Of a stretch of 64,000 nucleotides of DNA, positions 34,713 to 44,400 are shown piece by piece; position 1 is the first letter of the stretch, and each line of letters begins with the position of its first letter. The stretch is taken from contig OY282559.1 in assembly GCA_958295665.1 (NCBI GenBank), positions 131,233,241-131,297,240 on the forward strand, given 5' to 3'. A program made the position numbers and the translations under genes. The DNA comes from Tipula vernalis (taxonomy: Eukaryota > Arthropoda > Insecta > Diptera > Tipulidae). A model generated the notes under the pieces. That model ran no database searches and was not told the origin of the DNA. It saw only the letters and a list, made by a program, of their open reading frames with translations.

Positions 34713-35165
34713 CACGTTGACGTTTGCATATATGCGTTCTCTTGAATTTTTTTTCGGTTTATAGGAAGTTCCAAATTGTTATTTTTTGTGTGTGGTTTTT
34801 CTGTAAGTGATATACGATAATTTTGCAAATATTTTCGGTCTTTGAAGTGAATTTATAGAGCTTAGTTGTAACTAAAAAAAGTAATTGAAAGAGAAATTTT
34901 GAATGGTATTATTTAAGATAGAGGTGAGAAATATATTATTCTTATTATTATCAAAATTATTACGTACCAAATTTTGTTTATTTTTCCTTGTTATGGCTGG
35001 AAAAAAATTAACTGGTTCTGAAATAAGCGAAAGCGATGGAAGCAGTACATGTGAACTATTTTCTGATGCAGATACTGAATATTTTTGTTCAAATCTGGGA
35101 AGCACTAGTGATGAATCAGTATCAATGGCAGTAGGAGACTTAGAAATAAATGAAGATTATAATGG

Positions 35166-36212
35166 AGAACCAATAACTAGATTTTGAACCAATGTTTTCG
35201 AATTTATCGGTCAAGAAGAAATTAAAGTATGTTTATGAATTCTGAAATTAAATAAACAGAATTAAGAAATGCTATTTTTTGTAATTTAATGTAAACTAAT
35301 AGCCGATTTAGACGTACCAACAATTTTTGCCAACATTTTTTTTGTTGACACTTAGAGCTACACGCAATACAAAAAAATGTACACGCGATAAAAAGAGAAA
35401 AGTATACAACAAAAATCTCGTCATACCATAATTTTTTGGCGGTATAAAATCGACGATATAATTTTTGATAAATACCGCGGTGATACTAGTTTATTTGGCA
35501 AAATTATGGGTTTTCCGCGTGAAATGAATGACGTAAATTTATTTTATTACTAAAATTTTTAAAAAATAAAATAAAGCGCTATAAAAATTTCTCAAATCGC
35601 CATTTTTATTGTGTTTGTTGTTGTTTGTTACTATAAAATATACTCGGGTCGAGTATATTTTATAGTCAAATTTGTTTTTATAGTAACATTTTTGGAAAAA
35701 AAAAAAAGAAAAAAAACCCAACAATATTTTGTGTACTAGATAAATTTAAGGTAACTATTCACTGTAAGATGTCACTATATTGTAAATATCAAAGGTTCAA
35801 ATCATTATCAGAGATGGCATCGGAAATAGTTAAACTGGTGTTCAGTGGCTTGCCCGGGATTGCCCGGGATTTGGATTGCCCGGGAAAAAAAAACTAGCTG
35901 ACGATGAACATAAAAAAAGATTGGTCATTCTGGAAAAAGCGATACAAGCAAATACAAGTGATTAAAAAGGGCGATCAAAAGGAGTTTTATTGAATTATAA
36001 AAATAAAGTTTAAATTATTATTAGTATTCAAATTTTGGAATTTAATTAAAATAAATTAATTGGTTTCATTTTGGTGCTACTGTGTTTTATTTCAACGTCT
36101 GATCCAGCGAATTAAAAAATTTGTACAAATTACACCAAATTTGATCAAGAACCAATAACTAGATTTTGAACCAAATGTTTTCGAATTTATCGGTCAAGAA
36201 GAAATTAAAGTA
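35166..36212. repeat. Direct 64/65-bp duplication bracketing a 918-bp segment
   Basis: AGAACCAATAACTAGATTTT through AAGAAATTAAAGTA occurs at 35166-35229 and again at 36148-36212, with a single A difference. Both lie within the piggyBac transposase remnant. Both copies share the same frame-breaking TTTT, so the frameshift predates the duplication. Confidence 0.85.
35630..35666. repeat. Perfect 17-bp hairpin
   Basis: ACTATAAAATATACTCG, a 3-nt GGT loop and the exact complement. It lies in the segment inserted in the piggyBac remnant and could form a strong stem. Confidence 0.85.
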
Positions 36213-36858
36213 CAATTAGAGAGTAATGTGTTAGCAGAAAAAATTGTCCCTCTATTTTTTGATGAAAGTTTGCTTTCAAAAATAACAGAATGGGTCGGAA
36301 GGAAAATTAGGAAAATCTAAAGACCAAATCAAATTTATTGAAATGGTAACCTTTATGTGTTGCAGAATTAAAGCGATTTCTTGGATTGTTTATTAAAATT
36401 GGAAATGTTCAATGAAATAAATAATGAAAGAGGGAAATAATGAAAAAGTACCTTGGAAAAGTTCACATATTGTACATGGACTACTAGTATAATAGTGTTA
36501 TTTTGGCAGGACATCTCTTTGAGCAACGCACACATTTATGTGGAACTTTGAAGGCCAACCGAAAACAAAATCCACCAGACATATTTACCAAAGTGAAAAC
36601 TATAGTAAAAATGTTGTTTTTTGGCTTCAAGTTTTTCAATGAAAAAAGCAAAAATATTTGAAAAAGTTTATATAATAATTTGTAAATTAGTTTTGTTTTC
36701 CTATAATTTTTGAACTTAAAATTTCCTTAGGTGGTAATTTTGCTAAGATTTTACCAAATTTTTACGGCCATCACTGCCATCTATGTAATGTATACTGACT
36801 TAATAACCAAACAAATTGTTGTTATGATTTTTTTTTTATACTTTGTCGATGTAATGTC

Positions 36859-39062
36859 GATGAATACATTGAATTATTGTATGATGATTTAGCTGATCGA
36901 ATTAAGGGATCAGCGTATATCGTGCAATTGGAACGGAATCCAGATAATTTAGAAGAATTAGAGAAAAATGAGGCTGTACTAAGTGCTCTATCACGAGTGC
37001 TACGTGAAGACTGGCGAAAAAGTTTAGACTTGTCAACAAATATAATTTATATATTTTTTTGCTTTTCAACTTATACGCATTTTCATCCAGTTATTGTGCA
37101 ATACAAAATTGGTTCCTTATGTATGGATGTGATCGATCATGAATTGAAACGTTATGATCAAATGAAAAATGATTTGGAAAATCGTAAAAATTCCGAAAAT
37201 ATAAATAAACAAAATAAAGATCTAAATCGAAGTCAAGATTTGCTCGATGCTATAATGAACGAAGAAAAACCTAAGGATATGGAACCACCGCGCAGACGTA
37301 TACCAGAATTAAAACAACGGCCAAAATCCGGCAATTGGTCTAGTTATCACGGGTCAATGTCATCGTCCCTAGTTAAGTCACGAGTTTTAAATATTAGTTG
37401 CCATGAGCAAATCACAAATGATTTAGAATTTTTGAATATGAAAGATACGATTGGCCCGGGCGGTGATGACAACAGTAATATTGAAACAACAACACCTCCT
37501 AAATCTGGTGATCCAAAAAATCATAAAGAAGGATAATGAAAAATTTAATAAACAGCTAAAACTATTCGCCAAAAAACAGGAACAACTATTATTTGCTACT
37601 AAATATAGCTGAAAATGTTAAAGTTGAAGAGAAAATGCGAAAGAAAAATATTGTTAAAATGTTGGTGAAAACATTGGAAAGGCAAAATATTGATTTACTT
37701 GTGCTAATCATAACATTCCTAAAGAAACTATCGATTGTGCGCGACAACAAAGATGAAATGTTTGAATTGAATACTGTCGAAAAACTTCCAAGACTGATAC
37801 GGGTCGGATTTCTACCCAAATTGGTTACATTTTTAAGTGATGAAAAGCATGAAATTGTTATAAAAATTTTGTATCACATGAGTTTAGATGATAAGGTAAA
37901 ATCAATGTTTGCATACACAGATTGTATACCATTGGTTGTTGATATGCTTATATTAAATTTAGGCGAACGATCTGATTTTGATTTAATCGCTCTCTGTATA
38001 AATTTAGCCCTAAATAAACGTAATGCTCAAATAATGGATTAAAATAATCGCTTGCATAGTTTAATGTCACGTGCTTTCGAATATGAAGGCACATTAATTA
38101 TGAAATTGCTACGAAATATATCGCATCATGAACAATTGAGGATTCATTTTATTAATTTCGTTGGCGATCTAGCAAAAATAATAATAATAAGTGAAAATGA
38201 AGATTTTGTCGTCGAATGTGTTGGCATATTGGGAAATTTGTCATTACCTGATCTAGATTACTCGCAAATCTTACATAATTTTAATTTAATACCATGGATA
38301 AGTAATATTCTTGTACCGGCAAAAGTAAAAGATGATTTAATACTCGATACGGTTGTATTCCTTGGGACGTGTGCATGCGATGAATTATGTGCTATGCTAC
38401 TATGTAAAGCTGACGTTATACTCTCACTGATTGAATTGTTAAAGTCGAAACAAGAAGATGATGAAATGGTACTTCTAATTGTATTTGTATTTCAGCAAAT
38501 ATTAAAAAATGAGAGTACTCGAAATTATATGATTAAGGAGACGGAATCACCGGCTTATCTTATTGATTTGATGCATGACAAAAATACAGAGATACGAAAA
38601 GTATGCGATTACTGTTTAGATATAGTAGCATTTACGGATACGGAATGGGCATTTCGTATTAAATTGGAAAAATTTAGAAATCATAATGCGCAATGGTTGA
38701 GTATGGTTGAGTCACAGGCCGATCAAGAGGATCCACAGTATTTTGGACCGATGGAGGATGAAGAAACAGATCTTCCGCCATATTTGATATCTGATTACCT
38801 TGAACAGTGTATGCTCTATCAATCGGGCGAATCGAATTCGAATGAGGATTCGGAAAATAATGTTAGGGCAACATCGGCCAAGTCAAATTACAGTCGACCA
38901 GTTAGTAGGTACAGCCGAGATTTTGAGGAATTCGATAACATGACATCAAGCTCCAAATTGCGCCAATCAAATTTAGATGACAATTTATTTAATAATAAAA
39001 GTAGTAGTTTGCGAGAATTAGATTTTGGCGATAATTTAAATGAATCATTTTTAGTTGCTTAA
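36859..39062 (+). pseudogene. Kinesin-associated protein 3 (KAP3), disrupted copy
   Basis: KAP3 is the armadillo-repeat adaptor of heterotrimeric kinesin-2. The match starts at DEYIELLYDDLADRIKGSA and continues through NPDNLEELEKNEAVLSAL, ALSRVLREDWRKSLDLSTN, YKIGSLCMDVIDHELKRYD, VKSMFAYTDCIPLVV and ESPAYLIDLMHDKNTEIRKV to a natural-looking TAA at 39060-39062. The N-terminal exon(s) are absent. Defects: a frame change near 37510, another near 37590, a missing block of about 30 residues at VEKLPRLIRVGFLPKL near 37795, and an in-frame TAA at 38040-38042. No intron is seen over 2.2 kb, so it is a retrocopy or a decayed large exon. AATAAA signals follow near 39145. Confidence 0.88.
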
Positions 39063-39214
39063 ATTACAAACACAAAACTAAACTAATTTATTTATTTTTT
39101 AAATGAATATACATACTCTAATCAAATTATTATAGTAATTTATAATAAAATAAAAATTACAGAAAAAGGGAAAAACCCGGAAAAAGGGTGATTAAGGAGC
39201 AAGGTTGCTTTGCT

Positions 39215-40460
39215 GATACTCATCATTTTATGTGGGGTTTCCTATACTATGAATTAATATTTTATGCACTGTGGTTGGCATATTATACCATTGGTACAAC
39301 TCCACAAATTTCTTAGCAGTATCAATGCGAAAATATTTGAAAGAGTTTGTTTTTATAGAGTAGCCACTAGAAATTGTTAATAAAATATTTGCGAAAAAGT
39401 TTAATTATTTGTAATTTGTGCCATGTTGTTGGATACTGGTGCTGTAAATAAACCCATTTGACATCTGAACATTTCTTAAATGTTTTTCTTCCGTTCTGCC
39501 ACTCTCTTTTTATTTTCATCTCCAAGTGAGTGCGACTAACCAATTTCCATCTTATATGAGAGGTGGAGTAAACACTCAAAAAAGCGTATCCGCACGCATA
39601 TAAAGATATGGCAACCCAAACTGAAGTATTGTCCTGGACTACTTTATTAACAACCAGATCAATGTTGTTGAAATCTTCAGAAGTAAGTCCACAAAAGTAG
39701 CATCTCTGTGTTGATGGGCTTTTAAGGCCAGTATTAAAAATGTTTCCATCGATCATGGTAGATGTTAAGGTATATTTGGCAAAAATACTAGTGGTCGTTG
39801 TTTAGAAATATATTTGATTTTCAACGTATTATTTTTCTTTCACTGATCTGATACATCTATAGTCTCGTCAACCAATTGAATTCGTATTGGCCTGCAAAAC
39901 CTTAGAGGCGGTAAACGAGGGTTCTGCAAGACGACAAATTTTTCCTTGGAATATGGTTCACCTGACACTAGCTGAGGAACAAGCGAAGTAGGTAGGTCTA
40001 AGTAATTAGATAAAAATTGGATAATTTATTACGGTTTAATGCGGACAATCGTGTGATCCAAAAAATTTTCCAAAGGTGCTTCATTAATAACCAAATTGTC
40101 AGGATAACACTTCTATTTAGCTAGTATTTTGTTAATTTAACTTCAAAAACTATTGTTAAATCTTTATCAGAAGAATATGGAATAACAGTCTGACTAATTT
40201 TGGAGTAGGCTTTTTCGTATTTCCTTGCACGTTTGGGCGTAGAAAAAACTATGTCTTTTATAACAGCTGCAGAATCTAGTTTTGCTTCTACTCGAAGTTT
40301 AATTTGAGCCGCGCAGCATCCATTCATGAAGACTGAATTCAGATCGCAGGGCCTCAGTCTTTCTTCTTTTGGATCTTTCACTAACTGTAGAAAAATGAAC
40401 TTGCAATCTCCTATTTGCCTTGTAAATTGCAGATGATTCTGAGCTATAGGTAAATTCAAT
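39215..40460 (-). pseudogene. Transib-type transposase remnant (RAG1 relative)
   Basis: Transib transposases are DDE enzymes related to the RAG1 core. Reading down the minus strand: CCAAQIKLRVEAKLDSAAVI (40459-40121), CYPDNLVINEAPLENFLDHT (about 40105), LPPLRFCRPIRIQLVDETID (about 39920), MIDGNIFNTGLKSPSTQRCY with its CYFCG zinc motif (39756 onward), then in other frames ECLLHLSYKMEIG, ENKKRVAERKKNI, and AKKFVELYQWYNMPTTVHKI (about 39300). These blocks are in the family's order. Stops and frame changes are numerous, so it is inactive. The N-terminal end abuts truncated LOA copy B. The family assignment rests on my recognition of these blocks. Confidence 0.75.
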
Positions 40461-40539
40461 CATGATTTTTAACCACGGTTCGTTTTTATTCTAAAAGGCC
40501 CAGGTAATTTCTAGGTGAAAAATTCCATTTGCTTTTGTA

Positions 40540-41259
40540 CTAATAGCAAAATGTTGCCAATGTGTGTTGTGTTTCCGATGATAATTCAATACTTCCAGTA
40601 ACTATATCAAGGCTATAGGTTAAATATCGATGATCACAAAAGGAGTGTTCGTTATCCATCCTCCAATTTTTAACCATATGAAGAATATTATTTGAGGCAA
40701 GGGTCACGCCTAGAACCTCCTGCCTGTTACTAGTAATAAATGTGGGTTCCCGCCCAATATTACACACTGAAAGGTTAGTACTCATCAAATAATCAAAAAG
40801 CGACTCACCTCTTTCATTAATGTCCATGCTTGCCTAGATAGTGTGATGCGCATTAGCATCAACTCGCAGTACCACACCTACCTTTGATTGTTCCGCTTTA
40901 CGGATCAGCTCCTCCAGGTTGTCCGGAGGAACCTCTTTCTCCCGGTCCATGTAGGCTGAAACTAGCCAGAATCTACAAGTGCCTACTTCCAGGCTAACTG
41001 CATTATTGTCACCATTGCTGTATTGAGAGAGAAGGAAAAGATTAATATTATTTTTTCCAAGAATACAAGATCTGATTTTCCCAGACTTACTAGAGGATAT
41101 AATTTTGTACCCCTTTGTTCTAAGGCCACAGATCCTGTTGTTATTAATCCAAGGTTCTTGGAATAATATCATATCCTCACCCGACCTAGTCACCCTGAGG
41201 AGTAGAGCTACTGAAGCAGCCTTAGAATGGTTAAGATTAATTTGTGTTATCTTAATCAT
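40540..41259 (-). pseudogene. LOA copy B ORF2 N-terminal part (AP endonuclease)
   Basis: It begins at ATG 41259 with MIKITQINLNHSKAASVALL, then DMILFQEPWINNNRICGLR (catalytic glutamate), CRFWLVSAYMDRE, and VVLRVDANAHHTI, which is the GDFN-equivalent block (VDANAH in this family) ending at a stop at 40834. A second piece (40827-40540) has FDYLMSTNLSVCNIGREPTF and the C-terminal FCDHRYLTY, where the usual SDH is changed to CDH. Everything downstream is lost. Confidence 0.75.
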
Positions 41260-41312
41260 AACCTTTAGACCTCAACCTACCTCTATAGTATATTTCTGTT
41301 ACCGCAGGAATA

Positions 41313-42615
41313 TTATTTCCCGGTATTTTGGGATGCGCCGGATTCGTCCGTCTCGCTAACCCTCGTACCCTCTGTAGATGACTTGTCAGTGCTTGCTCTG
41401 CCGACATCCTGCTGCATCGGTACACTAGCTCCTTCGCTTATGTGCCCCTCCTCATCTTCCAAGTGAATCTTTACCAGACCGAGGTCGCCGGATTTACTCT
41501 TCCTTCTACCCTCAGCTTCTCCTCCTACTGTTGGTACCCCCTTCAGGCCTGGGCGGGTTGCCACCATCCTCCGGTTGGCCTCCCATACGCGCTTCCTCCC
41601 CATCATTTTTATAAACGTTGAGAGTAATTACTGGAAGGCAAGGGACCTTCGTTTTGTGCAGGAGGGCCAGGGACCCTTATTTATTACCATAATTGATAAT
41701 TTCGAGCCCCCCCCTTCGCCTCCTCCTGCTTGACGATCTTCCAATTTCCTACGGAACCTGCAAGTTACTCGCTTGAATAATTTTTAAAGCCTCGTTAGGG
41801 CTGGCCGGTTCGGATGGCAGCCAGTCACGTGCCCTCGGCGTGCTGGGAATTTCCTCCTGGCTAACTGCCGCATGCTTTGCGCTTGGACACACCTCCCCTA
41901 CTTTGGCTATAGCCTTTTATAAAGATCCACAGATCTAGAGTCCGAGCATGCAGTCATATTCACACGCACTTGATACAATCCCGCATCTCTGCAGGATGGG
42001 GGTGGTCCTGGATTTTCTGCCAGTACCTTTAGAAAGACGAGGTTGAGTGCATTATACACTAACCTCCATTTTTCCGCCGAGATGCTCCCATCTTCTTGAC
42101 TTTCGTCAATTACGGCTAGCATCAACACATGCTCGCTCAGGACGTCGCTGAATAGCTTTGTCCCTGAGTTTTAGCTCGGCTTCTTGTCAGTCAGCAACTT
42201 GGCTTGCTTGCTGTTGACAACCTGCACCTCGTCCTGGGAACGCTGTCTTTTCGACACATGGTCCCTTTCCGAGCTTCCGCAGCCCACAGTGGTCCTTTCC
42301 CAAGCTACTGATGTTCTTTGCTCTTAGGTGAGACGCCCTTTGGGGGTCGCAGCTCACTTCTCGAGAATTCGGAATGCCGAGCGGCGATTTCTGTACCGCC
42401 TTTTCACCGCAAGACCGTACCGTCTCTCGTCCCACTCCCCTGTGCTGCGTTGGTACCACTAATTCCCGGGACTGGTGCCCTAGAGTCAACCACCTTTGCA
42501 ACCTTAGAGGCCCTAACTGTCTGGTTCGAGGTACCTCCCTTCGCTGATACCGGCTTTTAAGGAGAGCCGGTGCCCTTGGTTTTTTGTGTTTAGATCCTTC
42601 CATTTTGATTCCCAC
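41313..42615 (-). pseudogene. LOA copy B ORF1 remnant
   Basis: Pieces: 42615-42187 (basic N-terminus; copies C and D share the KxKGTGSPQKPVSAKGGTSN opening that is recognisable here in part), 42128-41907 (DUF4780-like, with AVIDESQEDGSISAEKW and AENPGPPPSCRDAGLYQVRV), and 41606-41313 (C-terminal acidic part with VKIHLEDEEGHISEGASVPM). Stops and frame changes separate them. By family analogy it encodes the Gag-like RNA-binding protein. Confidence 0.7.
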
Positions 42616-42840
42616 GAGTATCGGAAAAAAAAAGGTCCGCCTGCGCAGAGATCCGTATACGCAGGTTAGGCTAATTACAACTGGAGGTCGCCAGGTATCC
42701 AGAGGGCTCCGTTAGCGACTGGGTTTTGTTAAAAGAGCCCCCAGCCTAGTTGATCCTCAGCATGGGTCACCTAACACCTTAATCCAGCCCATTCGGCTCG
42801 CTAGCACCTTAGGCTCCCCGCATTCTCTCTCTTATTCACC

Positions 42841-43224
42841 TATACACATGGAGAGCTTAATCCAATGGGATCCATTTCATTCCCAGGTACACCCGTTTAT
42901 GGGGTACCCCACTCATCGGAGACTCCGGAGGTGCAGAGAGGACGTGACGCACAGTCCCCCGTGGTTATTGGCTCGTTGGTTTTCTGGCGCCATCTGTTCG
43001 CCATTCTATGCTGGGCATCATAGGCACTCAGAATTTAATGAACTGAAGTTAACCACTCCTCAGTTCCCTGAGACTCTCCCACCAGCTGGACTGCCGTTGG
43101 GGGCAGCGTATTTAATTCACCGCTAACTTACCTATCGATAGGCCGTCCACTATTCACCACCTGTGACCCCCCTCCCCCACCCCCCTCACTGATACCTGCA
43201 GTACGCCAACGGGCGTAGCAGAAA
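42841..43224. other. GC-rich island between LOA copy B and the palindromic array
   Basis: Markedly richer in G+C than its surroundings, with a C-rich stretch (GACCCCCCTCCCCC near 43164). No protein similarity was seen. It may be additional 5' sequence of the LOA-type element or an unrelated element fragment. Confidence 0.35.
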
Positions 43225-44110
43225 GTAAGAAATAAATGAATAAAATAAGCCTCTGGAGTGTTATGTCTGGAAATGGATATTGATGTGATTTGTCAATTGC
43301 CATTGTATGAATAAAACTCAGTTCATGTTTCCCGTGGGAAATCTCAGAAAATTCGATTTTCCAAAAATCATTAGAAAATTTGTATAAAATCAGCCTCTAG
43401 AGTGTTATGTCTGGAGATGGGTTGCTTGTCAATAGCCATCGCAGGAAAAAAATTCAGTTAAATTTTACCGTGGGAAATCTCGGAAAATTTAAAATAAAAT
43501 TCCAGCCGAAAGTAAAAAATGAATGAATAAAATCAGCCTCTATAGTGTTATATATGGATATGGATTGCATTGATGTGACTTGATAATAGCTATTGCAGGA
43601 CAATAATTCAGTTTAAGATTTCCCTGGAAAATCTCGGAAAATTCGATTTTCCAAAAATTATAAGAAAATTTGTATAAAATGAACCTCAAAGGTGTTATGT
43701 CTGGAGATGGATTGCATTGATGTGACTTGTCAATAGCTATCGTAGGAAGAAAATTCAGTTTGTTTCCCGTCGGAAATCTCGAAAAATTCGATTTTCCAAA
43801 AATTATTAGAAATTTCTTTTTTTTTAAAATCAGTTCAAGTTTCCCGTGGGAAATCTCGGAAAACTCGATTTTCGGGAAACTTGAACTGAATTTTTTTCCT
43901 GTGATAGATATTGACAAGTCACATCCATGCAGTCCATCTCCACACATAACACTCTAGATGCTGATTTTATACAAACTTTCTAATGCTTTTTGTTAAATCG
44001 AATTTTCCGAGATGTCGCAAGGGAAAGTTGAACTGAATTTTTTTCCGGCGATAGCTATTGATAAGTCACATCAACATAATCCATCTCCTGACATAACACT
44101 CTAGCGGCTG
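43225..44110. repeat. Palindromic array of 145-bp tandem units (fold-back element)
   Basis: Four head-to-tail units marked by CAGCCTCTAGAGTGTTATGT-like sequence (about 43246, 43391, 43533, 43681) are followed by two units in opposite orientation (landmark complement at about 43945 and 44092). The turn is a hairpin where CAGTTCAAGTTTCCCG (43831-43846) meets CGGGAAACTTGAACTG (43873-43888). Outer sequence on both sides carries TTTCGGCTGG/CCAGCCGAAAGT motifs. This organisation resembles fold-back transposons. Confidence 0.7.
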
Positions 44111-44400
44111 TTTTATTCCAATTTTGTTGATTCTTCTGATTTATTTACAGAAAATTTTATTCAAATCTATGTATCCTATTTACTTTCGGCTGATAACTAC
44201 AAATTTTTTTTTTTCGGCTGGAATGTTAAAAACATAATCAGCATTATCGGCTTTTTTCTTTCGGCTGTAAACTTTCGGCTGGGATTACACAATCTGCATT
44301 ACCATATTTTTAATTTCGGCTGGACTGATACAATCTGTATTATCGACTTTTTACTTTCGTATGGCAAATTTCAGATAACTTGAACTGTATACGCTGTACC
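44111..44400. repeat. Clustered TTTCGGCTG motifs
   Basis: Several copies of CTTTCGGCTG/TTTCGGCTGGAA at irregular spacing (about 44192, 44212, 44263, 44272, 44327) with intervening AATCTGCATTA/AATCAGCATTATCG sequence. It appears to be the flank of the palindromic array; CCAGCCGAAAGT also occurs inside that array at 43502. Confidence 0.5.

Larger units (their letters stand above)
34903..36650 (+). pseudogene. piggyBac-type transposase remnant
   Basis: A 94-codon frame (34903-35187) has the acidic, serine-rich N-terminus common in piggyBac transposases (KLTGSEISESDGSSTCELFS). After a 980-bp interruption, similarity resumes at 36170: FEFIGQEEIKVQLESNVLA, PLFFDESLLSKITEW and ELKRFLGLFIKIGN. A jump follows to ILYMDYYYNSVIL-like and EQRTHLCGTLKANRKQNPPD (36465-36570), the conserved MDNYYNS and CGTLRxNRK blocks. 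Most of the DDD catalytic core between them is missing, and stops and frameshifts are present, so the enzyme is dead. Confidence 0.75.
40540..42840 (-). mobile_element. LOA-type non-LTR retrotransposon copy B, 3'-truncated
   Basis: A minus-strand copy with the 5' UTR (42616 to about 42840), ORF1, and only the endonuclease part of ORF2. It stops at about 40540 next to the Transib remnant, so RT, RNase H and the tail are missing. It is closely similar to copies C and D. Confidence 0.8.
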
